The notes under the pieces: generated by a model
Seen by the model: only the letters and a program-made list of their open reading frames with translations
Database searches by the model: none
What the model was told of the DNA's origin: nothing
In this document: positions 33,507 to 43,055 of the stretch, in pieces
Position numbering within the stretch: the first letter of the stretch is position 1
How the letters are laid out: the number at the start of each line of letters is the position of its first letter
Program-made: the position numbers and the translations under genes
Origin: Acanthamoeba lenticulata
Taxonomy: Eukaryota > Discosea > Longamoebia > Acanthamoebidae
Direction of reading: 5' to 3'
NCBI GenBank assembly: GCA_002179805.1
Contig: NAVB01000096.1
Coordinates: 1-64,000, forward strand
Length of the DNA: 64,000 bases

Positions 33507-34524
33507 CTGGCGTGATGAATTCGATTTATAAGGATCAATTACATGCAATTGGTGTTTGCATCTGGTAGTGCACACTCGGGTTTTTACGAAAGGAACAAAG
33601 AGGAACACGAGATTCGCCATGGCGTGCGCCAAGTGGCGTCAATCTCACCAGACGGAAGTCACTGGAAAAATGCTCCATGTTGCGCCGATTTTTGAGATTG
33701 AAGGGGCACAGAGAACGAAAACGACGAAACATTGAAAAGGAGGAGGGGAGAGAGAGAGAGAGAGAGAGGGAGGGTAAATCGAACCGCTTCAAGCATGAGT
33801 GGATTGATTGGAGTAGTACAAGAAGGCCCTTGGCTTTGTTTTGGGGCTGGAGATGAAGGCCACCCCCCGGGGTCCCGACAAGCGAGCCAATATAGGACCC
33901 ACCGGTCTGCATCTCTCTCCCCCTTTCAGTCGACGCGCTCTCTGGCCTGACTGTCGAACTGTCTGGCTCTCTCGCGTTGGTCTGCCGCTATTGCCTTTCA
34001 CACTTGTCCGTGAAATGAACCCCAACCGTAAGCCCGCTTGCTCTTCTGCAGCGGGGAAGACCGGATTGCCGCACAAAACTCCCGGACGTCCGTTGGTCTG
34101 CCGCCGGTCCAGCCTCCTGCTCCCGCTTCCCTCTTTCCACCCGGCCACAGCCTCTAGCTTGAAGCCCTTGACCACAAACTCACCCAAAACCGTGTCCTCG
34201 CCCACAAAGCACTAGTGTTTTATTGACCCAGTTGCTTGATGGGAACGACTGCCACTACCTTTAGTCGAGGAGACGCTCCTAGGCGTTGGTTGGTGGTCGT
34301 GCTGAGAACGCACGGGGCTATGAACGTTAATGCCCCCACGAGCACGATTTGTGCACGAAACACTTCACACAGCAATACCAACACGAGACGGCGTTCGGTG
34401 TTTTTCTTCGTATCTGGCGTTGCGTGCAAGAAACAGATCACACGAGAGGGCTGCCTGCTCTCTTGCACCATCTGTTGAATAGTGAGTGTGGCTGGACTAA
34501 GCGAATTGGACAAATAGGACGAAC
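33507..34524. other. Intergenic with probable divergent promoters; first exon of the LRR kinase may lie here
   Basis: About 1 kb between a minus-strand and a plus-strand gene. It contains a purine run (GA repeat at 33,749-33,770) and no convincing coding frame. The missing 5' exon of the LRR kinase gene should be within it; an ATG-containing minus-strand frame around 33,665-33,732 is possible but its donor does not phase with the next exon. Confidence 0.4.
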
Positions 34525-36170
34525 ATGAGAAAATCGACAGATGGAATGGAAGATGAACGAGGAGAGCCCGACGAGGGCGCTTGCGTCGTTTATCTCACGG
34601 ACGCTGTGGTTCTCGAGGAGGGATACGGCAAGGAGCAGTATATCGAGGATCTCTACCAGGAATTTAAAATCACCAAAGACTTTGGCGCGCATGGTACTCC
34701 ACTCCTGAGACTCCATCCATCACTTTCTCCTTTTCATCTTCCATTCGTGCAGGAGGAAGCGAGATTTCGAACAAGAGTACCGTTTTGAACGAAATCGACC
34801 GCGCCCTTGGTACTCTTTCCATGTTCTTTCCCCAATCACAGGCAGCCTTGATCCCTCATCTCTCCCCCTCTTCATTGCCACCTGCTCAACTCGCCAGGCG
34901 TCAACAAGCCGCCAGCGGTGGAGTACATCTTTGTGGAGCCCTACGCCGACTTTGGGCTCCCCTTCTCTACCTACGGCTTCTCGCGCAACCCTTATGGCCA
35001 GTTCGTAGACACTGCCCCTATGCACGTGTGTGTGTGGCGTGCGGTCAACTGAACACGCTTGAGCTCGTGTGTTGGTTTGTTTGCGTTGATGCATCAGCGC
35101 GGCGGTGCGGTACACGCTGCCCAGCGGGGAGCAGATGCTGATGAACATTGTCGGGCAGCCGCACAAGGAGATGGTCAACTTCCTGGACCCGAGTGACTAC
35201 CTCTACGGCACCTGTTTCGACCGTGGCAACGAACAAGGCGGCGTCTACAACCGGTTCCTCTTTCTTCTTCTTCTTCTTCATCACCACTTCATCATCATCA
35301 ACTTCTTGATCTTGATCGTTCTGATCCTCTTGTCATCATCACGAGCAGGACGATGATATCGGTGCGGATCGAAGAGCTGCCGGAGGAGCAGATCCTCAAG
35401 ATGCACGCCTACTACGAGCGCCTCAAGCGGAAGGAAGTGGAGAAGGGCGCCAAGTTCTCCCTCCTCTTCTCGCCCCTCTACAACTTCCTCGCCGGTTTGT
35501 CTCCTTCACTTTATTATTATTATTTTACATTTTAATGCATTATTTGCATTTCCTGTTATTTCATTTTCTATTTTTTAAATAGATAATGATTTATTTTGGA
35601 ATTGGGGGTTTTAGGGTGGCTGCCGATGGCGCTTGCCGAGCGGGGCAACTGCGCGCGCTTCACGTCAAAGGGCCTCGAGGAGGGCGGCATCATCAAGCAC
35701 GCCTCCATGTGGCCCAAGTCCCTCTGGGTGGAGCTGTTTGAGGAGCACGGCCGGAGCAACCCGGACAACGTCCACGTCGTCACCTACCGACAGGTGCGGC
35801 ACGCCAAACGCGCCTACGGAGCGGACTCGCGGTCGATCTCGGCCGTGGCGCCCTTCAACTCGATGGCCAACATCCTCTACTTCAACCTCGAGCGCTTTGC
35901 CAACGTCATCGTCGGTATGTGATGTCGTTTGCATTGCAACCGCGCGTGTGTGGCTCCGCGAGGCTCATCACCACGACACGCGCAGAGGTGCCAGAAAACA
36001 GCGTGAGAGCCGAGGTGCGATTAGTGGAGAAGCCCGCGCGGCCGTCGTGGTGGCGGCATCATCGGTTCTCGTTGACGACGGTGACGATCGCGTCGGCGCT
36101 GCTGTTGATGGGCTTCTTCTCCAAGCGCGGGCGGCCATTCGCCACCTCCAACGCCTTCCTCTCCTTCTGA
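34525..36170 (+). CDS. Conserved-looking C-terminally anchored membrane protein, 371 aa
   Basis: Exons 34525-34693, 34753-34809, 34898-35000, 35098-35253, 35349-35494, 35615-35914 and 35986-36170 join exactly to 371 codons plus TGA. The body is well folded in appearance: PPAVEYIFVEPYADFGLPFS, GHAAVRYTLPSGEQMLMNIV, NFLDPSDYLYGT, NCARFTSKGLEEGGIIKHAS, then FNSMANILYFNLERFANVIV. The C-terminus has a basic patch and one hydrophobic segment (SLTTVTIASALLLMGFF) before a basic tail. I believe it is a widely conserved uncharacterised family but cannot name it. No catalytic motif is evident beyond a possible His/Asn/Cys set (GHAA, NCARF), which is speculative. Confidence 0.85.
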
Positions 36171-36453
36171 TGTTTGCGTCACCACGAGTTTTTGTTTTTT
36201 TATTTATTTATTCACTGTCCAAAACACATAAATATATTTATTTATCTGGACTTTCTTGCAATAATTCTTATTTGCTTGTGCATTATTGTTCTCTTTTTTT
36301 TATATCGCCACAAATTTTATAAATGGCTGCTTCAGCAAAATTTCGTGCAGTTTCACTACCATCAACGCCCGCTTGCTGAGGACGCCTGAGGTGGTGTGGG
36401 CCGATCGCGTGAAATGTCTGTGAGTGGAGCTCCGTGATGTAGTGGGCAGGACT

Positions 36454-36460
36454 ATAAAGA
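36454..36460 (+). promoter_or_regulatory. TATA box of the small secreted protein gene
   Basis: TATAAAG lies 104 bp upstream of the ATG at 36,564, followed by a C/T-rich presumed start region at 36,465-36,490. The spacing matches the TATA-like elements before two other secreted-protein genes in this window (48,696 and 63,009). Confidence 0.65.
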
Positions 36461-36563
36461 GGGACCCTTCTTGTCCAATCCTTCATTCAATCAAACCATC
36501 AAGCATCGCGCCACCGCCAACCCCGAGCTACAAGCAACTACTAGCAACACAACAACAACCATC

Positions 36564-36965
36564 ATGATGAACTCCCTCTTCGTGAAGCTCCTTTCCCTGG
36601 CCGTGATCGCCGTGGTGGTCATGCTGGCCTTTGTGCCGGCCAAGGTTGAGGGCGCCACCTGCCAGCTGGCCCTCACGACGTGGTACAGCAAGCAAGAATG
36701 CAAGGGCCAGAGCGGCTGCGCGGCGGGCCTCATGCAGGACGGCTGCAACAAGCTGGGCGACCAGTGGGTGCAGGTCAACTGCGCCAGCAAGAGCCTTCTC
36801 GTCTACTCGACCCAGGAGTGCGGCGGCCAGTCCATTGGCACACTTCTCGATGAGGACTGCAAGCAGGCCCCCAACCCGATCCCGCTCGCCTGGAGGGCCA
36901 GCTGGGGCGACTCGTGCTCGTCCAGCGCTGCTCTCTTCAAGTGGACCGACTACCTCAACTTCTAA
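36564..36965 (+). CDS. Small secreted cysteine-rich protein, 133 aa
   Basis: Single exon. A signal peptide (LLSLAVIAVVVMLAFVPAKVEG) is followed by a mature domain of about 100 residues with eight cysteines, including KQEC, SGC, DGC, VNC, QEC, EDC and DSC, likely forming four disulfides. There is no GPI-like or transmembrane C-terminus, so it is probably released. Codon use is strongly GC3 and the gene has a TATA box, consistent with high expression. The family was not recognised. A second ATG (36,567) directly follows the first. An AATAAA lies near 37,130. Confidence 0.82.
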   Translation: MMNSLFVKLLSLAVIAVVVMLAFVPAKVEGATCQLALTTWYSKQECKGQSGCAAGLMQDGCNKLGDQWVQVNCASKSLLVYSTQECGGQSIGTLLDEDCKQAPNPIPLAWRASWGDSCSSSAALFKWTDYLNF

Positions 36966-37231
36966 ACCCAACCCAAGCTCGTAACGAGACTTCTCAGGCG
37001 ATAGATCGTCGCCTCCCTTTTGCTATTAATGTACCTTTTATGCTTTCTTATTGCCTAAACAAGAATCAGCTTCTTGACGTTCTTACATGTGCCCCCGTAC
37101 AAAGAAAAAATGGCTAACCATGTTCGTGGAATAAATTTATGCTTGCTTATTTATGCTCCTGGCTGACAGAAACCAACAGACCAAACAACACCAAACACAA
37201 AGAAGAGAAGAACTCGAGGTGTACACGGACA

Positions 37232-37462
37232 ATGCAGATCTTCGTGCGAACGCTCACTGGCCAGGCTATTACCCTCGAAGTCAAGGATACAGACACGATA
37301 GGCATGATCATGGTGCAGTTGGAAGACATAATTGGAGTGCCCACAGACCAGCAACGCCTTATCTTTGCCGGGAAGCAGCTTGAGGTTGGGCGAACGTTGG
37401 CAGACTACAACATCCAGAAAGAGTCTACCCTTCACCTCGTGCAGCAGCTTCGAGGCGACTAA
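37232..37462 (+). CDS. Divergent single-unit ubiquitin, 76 aa, ending Gly-Asp
   Basis: Exactly 76 codons align gaplessly with ubiquitin. Conserved blocks are [25 protein letters not shown] and [13 protein letters not shown], so the L8/I44/V70 surface is kept. Differences are large for ubiquitin: K6R, K11Q, K27M, K29Q and K33I remove five of seven lysines, while K48 and K63 remain and a new K18 appears. The tail is QQLRGD instead of LRLRGG, so the C-terminal diglycine is Gly-Asp and there is no extension to trim. Normal E1 activation is therefore unlikely. It is a monomer gene, intron-free, not a polyubiquitin or ribosomal fusion. A pseudogene is possible, but the frame is perfect in length and start. 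Confidence 0.88.
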   Translation: MQIFVRTLTGQAITLEVKDTDTIGMIMVQLEDIIGVPTDQQRLIFAGKQLEVGRTLADYNIQKESTLHLVQQLRGD

Positions 37463-37637
37463 GAGAGCGCCTCACACCACTACAATAAAATCGACTTTTG
37501 TAGTTTAAATAAAACAAAAATTGTTTTAAGGTTTTTGCATTTGTTGTTTTTTATTTCTAATGTTTTTTATTTATTTTTTTTAATGTTGGCTCAGCTGAGC
37601 TGATTTCTTGAGATTAAGAGGATGTGGCTGCAGTCTC

Positions 37638-39875
37638 TCAGGCTTCCACCTGCATCTCCCTGTCGTCATCCTCTTCGTCATCACCACGATGGTTGTCAGC
37701 GTCATCGTCGTTGTCGCCTTCTCGTTCCTTCTTCACCTTCCCTGCCCCACTCTTATGCTGTTGTTGCTCCTCGTCCGCTTCCCCCCGCTTGGTCTTGTTG
37801 AGGCCTTCGTCCGCTTCTTCACCGCCGCCGCCACTTGTTTTCACGACGACGTTGCCATCTTCACCGCCTTTCGTCGCCGTCGTCGTCGCCGCCGCCGCCT
37901 GCGCGGCCGTCTCGTCGTTGCTGCCACCGCCGTCCGCAGGATTGGCAGGCGACACCTTCTGCCGCTTCTGCCTGCGGCCCTCGCCTTCTTCTTCTTCTTC
38001 TTCTTGGCCCTGCCCTCGCTCCGGGTCGTCCTGCTGCCTCGTTGCCTGCGTGGTCGTGGCCGTGGTGGCCGTGGTGGCCGTGGTGGTCGTGGTCGTGGCC
38101 TCGTCGGCCTTTTTGTCCAGGGCCTTGACCGCCGTGGGCCTCGCCGCCGTCGCTGCCACCGTTACCGCCGCCGCCGTCGCGGCGTTGGCCTCCTGAGGCT
38201 GAGGCGGAGGCTGCGGCTGCTGTTGCTGTTGCTGCTTCTCGCGGTCCTCGCGCTGCTTCCGCTCCTTCTCTTCGCGCTTGCGCTGGAGGGCCATCGTCTT
38301 CTTGACCAGCGCCAGCCGTTGCTTGTGGCCTTCGGGCAGCGGTCGCTTGAGCTGCGCCACGACCGTCGTCGACGCGGATGAGGACGATAACGATGATGAT
38401 GATGATGAAGACGAAGAGGATGAAGAAGAAGATGACGAAAATGCGTCGGCGGTCATCAGCATGACGTCGAGCTCCGGCGTGTATCCCGGGACCTGCAAGT
38501 TCCAGTTGCGCTCCAGATGCAGCGCCACGTCCTTGGCCTCCAGCCGCTCCGACTGCCCACGTCCCCCAAGCCCCTGATGACGTCAGCAATAGGCCAGCAG
38601 GGCGGCAGCAGCAGCAGCGATAGAAACGGCGGCGGGGACGGCCGACCTTGCGCAGCTTGGCGAGCGAGCAGGCAAACGTGGTGACGCTCTCCACAAAATC
38701 TTCGGCGATGTCCTGCAGCAGCTGCGCTCCACCATTTCGTGTGAATTGATTTTTGTTTGTTATTTTTTAACATTTGTTTTGGTTTTGTTAAATAAAAAGA
38801 TTCATAAAAAGATTAATAATAGCAAATAAAGAGTGGCGGCCAAACCTCTTCAACCTCGGGCTCGAGCCGGTCGTTGGGCGCCACCTGCCGGACGAGCTCC
38901 TGCAGCTTCTGCTTGGGCAGGATGTCGGTCGGCTCCTGCTGGTACCGCGCTGGCCGCTGCGGCACGCCCGGCCCCATCCCCGCCCGGTTCATCCATGGGC
39001 CGCCGCCACCACCTCCACCGCCGCCGGCGGTGGCGACCGCGGCCTGGCTGGGCGGGCCGACGATGCCGCCCATGCGGCCGGGCGCGGTCATGCCCGTGGG
39101 CGGGCCCATTTGGCCGCCGCTGCCGCCGCCGCCACCACTGCTCGACAAGGATGAGGACGAGGCCGCCGCAGCGGCAGCAGCAGCAGCGGCCGCGGCGGCT
39201 GCAGCGGCGGCAGCGGCGGCCGCGGCCGCGCCGGGGTGGGCCGGCTGGCCGTTGGACAACTGCGATGGGTTGATGAGGCCGCCGCTCGATGACGGGGCTG
39301 GCCCTCCGCCGCCTCCACCTCCGCCGCCACCGCCTCCGCCGCCGGCAGCAGCCATCGCGGCTACACGGTCGTCAGCTTCAGGCTCATGGCTTCAGGCGGG
39401 CAAAGGAATGGACGCGCACCCATGGCCTGCATCTGCGGGTGGCCGCCGGCGGCCGCGGCCGCGGCAGCAGCAGCAGCACCGCGCGCGGCTTGGTAGGCTC
39501 TGAGCTGCTGCTGGATTGCGTGCGATGCTGTGGACCGGCGACACACACGCGCGCGCATGTGAGCGGTGAGTAACGGCACGTGTGTGCGCGTGTGTGGAGT
39601 AAGAGAACACGCGCGCGTGTGTGCGTACGCATGTGCGAGAGACTCGTCGCGCCGCCGCCGGCGCCGCCACCGGTCCCCATCTGGCCCGCACCGGCCGGGA
39701 GGGTCATGGTCCCGGCCACAGGGCCGCCGGTGCCGGCCACCGGTGGCTGGGGCTGCGGCTGGGGCGGGATGGACTTGAAGTTGTAGAGGCCCGCACCGGC
39801 GCCGCCCATCGGGTGGCCGCCGGGGCCTGGGCCGGGCCCGGCCGGCGCCGTCATGCTCGCGGGATGGCCTTGCAT
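37638..39875 (-). CDS. TAF12: TFIID subunit TAF12 with long low-complexity extensions, 621 aa
   Basis: Exons 39875-39644, 39527-39420, 39360-38846, 38721-38647 and 38573-37638 sum to 622 codons including stop. The histone-fold domain is typical of TAF12: KQKLQELVRQVAPNDRLEPE, LLQDIAEDFVESVTTFAC, and AKDVALHLERNWNLQVPGY. In TFIID it pairs with TAF4 (and in SAGA with the ADA1 partner). The fold carries a short insertion between its second and third helices (GLGGRGQSERLE). N-terminal Gly/Pro/Ala/Gln tracts, including Gly and Ala homopolymers, and a C-terminal Thr/Ala/Glu/Lys-rich tail are far longer than usual. The start ATG (39,875) opens a Gly/Pro/Met-rich segment. Divergent from the DUF1764 gene, with a shared promoter region at 39,876-40,283. 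Confidence 0.92.
39528..39643. repeat. Alternating CG/TG-CA intron sequence
   Basis: The first TAF12 intron is dominated by alternating purine-pyrimidine runs (CACACGCGCGCG, TGTGTGCGCGTGTGTGG). Such sequence can adopt left-handed DNA in vitro. A similar run sits in an intron of the RasGEF gene at 60,692-60,737. Confidence 0.75.
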
Positions 39876-40283
39876 CGGTATGTGGCACTGACTCGACAGT
39901 CAGCAGTTGTTGAGGGAATGGGCGAGGCTATGAAGCGTGATGGAGTTGGATGCCGAATCGAACGATTCGAATAACCAAATTGAAGGAATCGAGTGTAGAG
40001 CCGGGGGGGGGGAGCGAGATGCTCTGGCCACGAAAATGGCCTCCAGCGGGTGTATTAGAGCAGCAAGAAGAACGATCCACCACGAAGGTGGAGCGGTAGC
40101 TAACCACCGCAAGAGATTGGGAAGGTGCGCAGCTCAGCTCGGCGCGCAATCGACAATCAAGTCGCGCTCAGATTTCGCGCCCGAAGCCGTTATTTATCTT
40201 TTGTTTTAAATTTTTATTTTGTGCTTTTTCTTTTTCTCTTTCTGCTCGTTCCTTCCATCTGAGCACAGATTAATCGCAAGCAA

Positions 40284-41325
40284 ATGTCTGCCAAATCGGG
40301 TTCAGGCAAAGTGGCGGCCGCCGCTCAGGAGGTGCCTCCTCACCTTCAATCCGCTCATTTCATTTTGGTGTAAAATTATGAATCATCGTTCCGTTTGATT
40401 TCGCATTACAATCAGGGCACGGCAAGTGCCGAGGAGAAGAAGCGGCTCCTGAACCAAAAGAAGAAGGAAAAGAAGAAGGCCAGGAAGGCCCGTGCTAAGG
40501 AGCAGGCCGCCGGCACCAGCCCTGTGCAGACGCCACCAGCGAAGCCGGAGCAGAAGTCAAAGCCAAAGGCCACAGCCACAACCACCACCACGGCCAGTGG
40601 TTCCAAAGCTGCACAAAAGAAGGAGCAGAAGGGCACCAAGCGGCGTAACGAAGAAGACAAAGACGTAGAGGAGGAACAGAAGCAAGACCTCAACGAGGAC
40701 GATGCTGAGGAGGAAGAGGAGGGAGAAGAAGCGGAAGAGGAAGAGCAGCTTGGCACGGCCGAGGATGTGATGAAGGCCCTCCAGCAGGCCTTTGCCGCCA
40801 AGAAGAAGCAAAAGCCAACTGCCGCTGCGGGCCCGCAGGCCAAGAAGCAGCGCGTAGAGGCGAAGCCTGAGAAGGAAGAGGACAATGAGGCCGGCGAGGA
40901 GGAAGAGGATGAAGGAGAAGACGGGCTCGATGACATCTTCTCACAGCTCAAGGACAACAAGAAGAAGAGGAAGCAGAAGGCCAAGGCCGCCCCTGCTGGC
41001 AATGCATTCAAAACGGGTACGCCCTTGCGTCAGCGCCCCTGACTCTTATGCGCGCTCGAGTATGACCGGTACCCGAAACCCAGATGACGGCGACGACTGG
41101 TTCAACAGTCGAGGCATGAAGCAGTCTGGCCGCAAGTACGTGGATGGCCTCCCGGTCTACAGCGAGGACGAGCTCCGCATGAACCGAGGCGGCGGTACGA
41201 CGTTGCCTGCACCTTCTTGCTCCCTTTTTTTGGCGCCAAAGAGTCCTTCACTGGCACTGACGCAGGCAATTGCCACGTGTGCAGGAACGGCTCTTTGTCC
41301 CTTTGACTGCGATTGCTGTTTCTAG
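40284..41325 (+). CDS. DUF1764 family protein, 266 aa
   Basis: Exons 40284-40331, 40416-41016, 41084-41194 and 41285-41325 give 266 codons plus TAG. The N-terminal two thirds are Lys/Glu/Ala-rich and disordered. The diagnostic part is C-terminal: DGLDDIFSQLKDNKKKRKQK, then DDWFNSRG, GRKYVDGLPVYSEDEL and the extreme tail CPFDCDCCF. That tail, with four cysteines, is the hallmark of DUF1764 proteins found across eukaryotes, whose function is not established. The acceptor at 41,081-41,083 is the one that retains the conserved WFNSRG frame. Basic composition suggests a nuclear or nucleolar location (inference). Confidence 0.9.
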
Positions 41326-41506
41326 CAAAAACAACAACTGTCTGGACCAGGCAAGATGGTTAACAAAAATAAAAATGTGGCCAATAGAACGTTGCTCTAG
41401 TTCAAAGAGAGTCCATTTTTGGTGTTGCTTATGTACAGTAAGTAGGCTAAAACGGGAGGAACCAAGCACTTTGCCTCCCCCACTTCTTCAGCGCGGGCAC
41501 GGGCCT

Positions 41507-42637
41507 TCAGGGCATGGTGGCCATGAGATCGACGGCCCAGATGTACTCCTCGAGCACGAAGCGGTGGCCACGGCGGCTGGTCTGCTTGGCTCCCGAGCTG
41601 CGGCCCTTGCCATTGAGGAAGTGCCGCATCTTGCGCGGATGCTTCTTGAAGTTGCGGACGAGCTTCCGGTGGTTCTTGCTCGGGGCGCGCTTCTTGATGC
41701 GCGAGTAGAAGACCTCGGAGCGCTGGTTGGTCGTGCTCACGATGGACATGGCGCCCAGGTCGATGGTCAAGTTGTTCACCGGATTCGTGAGCGTGGCTTG
41801 GAAGATCGCCCGCTGGTAGGTGTCGTCCGGGCACGTGAAGGCGATCTTGTACTGGACGAGGCCCACGTCGAGGCTGCCCTCGTTGTTGGACGCTCGCCAC
41901 GACAGCTCGCGATCGGACTTGAGCGTGTGGCGCGGGGCGACCACCGCGCCGGGTTCCGCCGCTGCGGAGCCCTCCTCGCGGATGGGCTCAAGATGAAGCA
42001 CAAACTCGTCGAGCGGGTAGTCGACGCGGTCGTAGAAGACCACCCAGATGGGCTTGTTCTTCTCGGGCATGACCGAGAAGTAGTAGACGAGCCTCTTCTT
42101 CCCATCCTGCGGCGGAGAAGACGGCATCATCATCCGCTGCTGCTGCTGGGCCGGAGGCGAGTGGACCGAGAAAGAGGTTCCGGGGCTTGTCACCGGCGAC
42201 GACAACTGGTGGGCAACCGGGAAGTAGCCACTGCCGCAGCTGTGGGGAGAAGAGGCGGGGGACATGACCGCCGTCACTTCGGCAAAGGAGGGGGAGTGAG
42301 GCACGGGCGGCGAGGAGACCGACACCGTCGTGGGCGCCGAAGATGCTGGAGAGCAGGGCTCGCAGCTGGCTGTATAATAGGGCCCGGGGAGGCTGCTGAA
42401 GGCAAACGGCTGGTAGACCGGCCACGCAGGAAGAGGCGCCTGGGGGGCGGACGACGACAAAGGAGAAGGAAGATCGCTCGTGGACCACGAATCGTAAGGA
42501 TGGAAGGACTGTTGAAGAGGCTCAGGAGTCGGGGCGGGGCAGTAGTAGTCGAGAGGGTAGCCCACTAGGCCAGGCGCTGGGGTCGACATCATGAGGGCCT
42601 GCATGAAGGAGGGTTCGCCGTGCGAGTAACTGTACAT
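41507..42637 (-). CDS. Unrecognised single-exon protein with Pro/Ser-rich N-terminus, 376 aa
   Basis: An intron-free frame from ATG 42,637. Residues 1-175 are Ser/Pro/Tyr-rich and disordered, like a transactivation domain. Residues 180-330 look like a beta-sandwich: KKRLVYYFSVMPEKNKPIWVV, VQYKIAFTCPDDTYQRAIFQ, NPVNNLTIDLGAMSIVSTT. A strongly basic segment follows (YSRIKKRAPSKNHRKLVRNF and further Lys/Arg), then WAVDLMATMP at the end. The layout could fit a DNA-binding transcription factor with an immunoglobulin-like fold, but this is inference; no family was recognised. Its lack of introns is unusual beside intron-rich neighbours. Confidence 0.8.
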   Translation of the reverse strand: MYSYSHGEPSFMQALMMSTPAPGLVGYPLDYYCPAPTPEPLQQSFHPYDSWSTSDLPSPLSSSAPQAPLPAWPVYQPFAFSSLPGPYYTASCEPCSPASSAPTTVSVSSPPVPHSPSFAEVTAVMSPASSPHSCGSGYFPVAHQLSSPVTSPGTSFSVHSPPAQQQQRMMMPSSPPQDGKKRLVYYFSVMPEKNKPIWVVFYDRVDYPLDEFVLHLEPIREEGSAAAEPGAVVAPRHTLKSDRELSWRASNNEGSLDVGLVQYKIAFTCPDDTYQRAIFQATLTNPVNNLTIDLGAMSIVSTTNQRSEVFYSRIKKRAPSKNHRKLVRNFKKHPRKMRHFLNGKGRSSGAKQTSRRGHRFVLEEYIWAVDLMATMP

Positions 42638-43055
42638 CGTCGCCTGCACTGTGTTCAGTTCGCGAGGGAGTTTGTTTTTGCAGTTGAATTTGTCGTCGCT
42701 AAGCGCTCACTCTTTATGGACGGACTATGGCCGAGCCTCAGCCTCACCAATGATAAGGCTGGCTTCTTGGGCTCGTGATTGGACACACTCGCCCGGGCGC
42801 CGAGCCGCTTCTCGTCCCTCCTCGTCTGCCTCGCTGCTGAGCTCCGAGCCCGACCAATCGAATAATGTCGTTGGCCAAATGAAACGCCTCGCCATTGGCT
42901 AGGCTAACAAACCACGTGAGGATGCGTACCCCGGTGACGAAGTGCTGGTAGCCACATCCTTCCTATTTGGTAACGTTCTTGTGCGACTAGCAGGCGCCAA
43001 TCGTAACCCCACATGATACGATGATCACGTTCGCTCCGGGGTGGGACAACCGGTC
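42638..43055. other. Intergenic, no gene seen
   Basis: Promoter and 5' UTR side of the single-exon gene at 41,507-42,637 and 3' flank of the F-box/ankyrin gene, both on the minus strand. Contains CCAAT-type motifs (ACCAATGAT near 42,748, ACCAATCG near 42,853), which could be promoter elements but were not tested. Confidence 0.35.
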
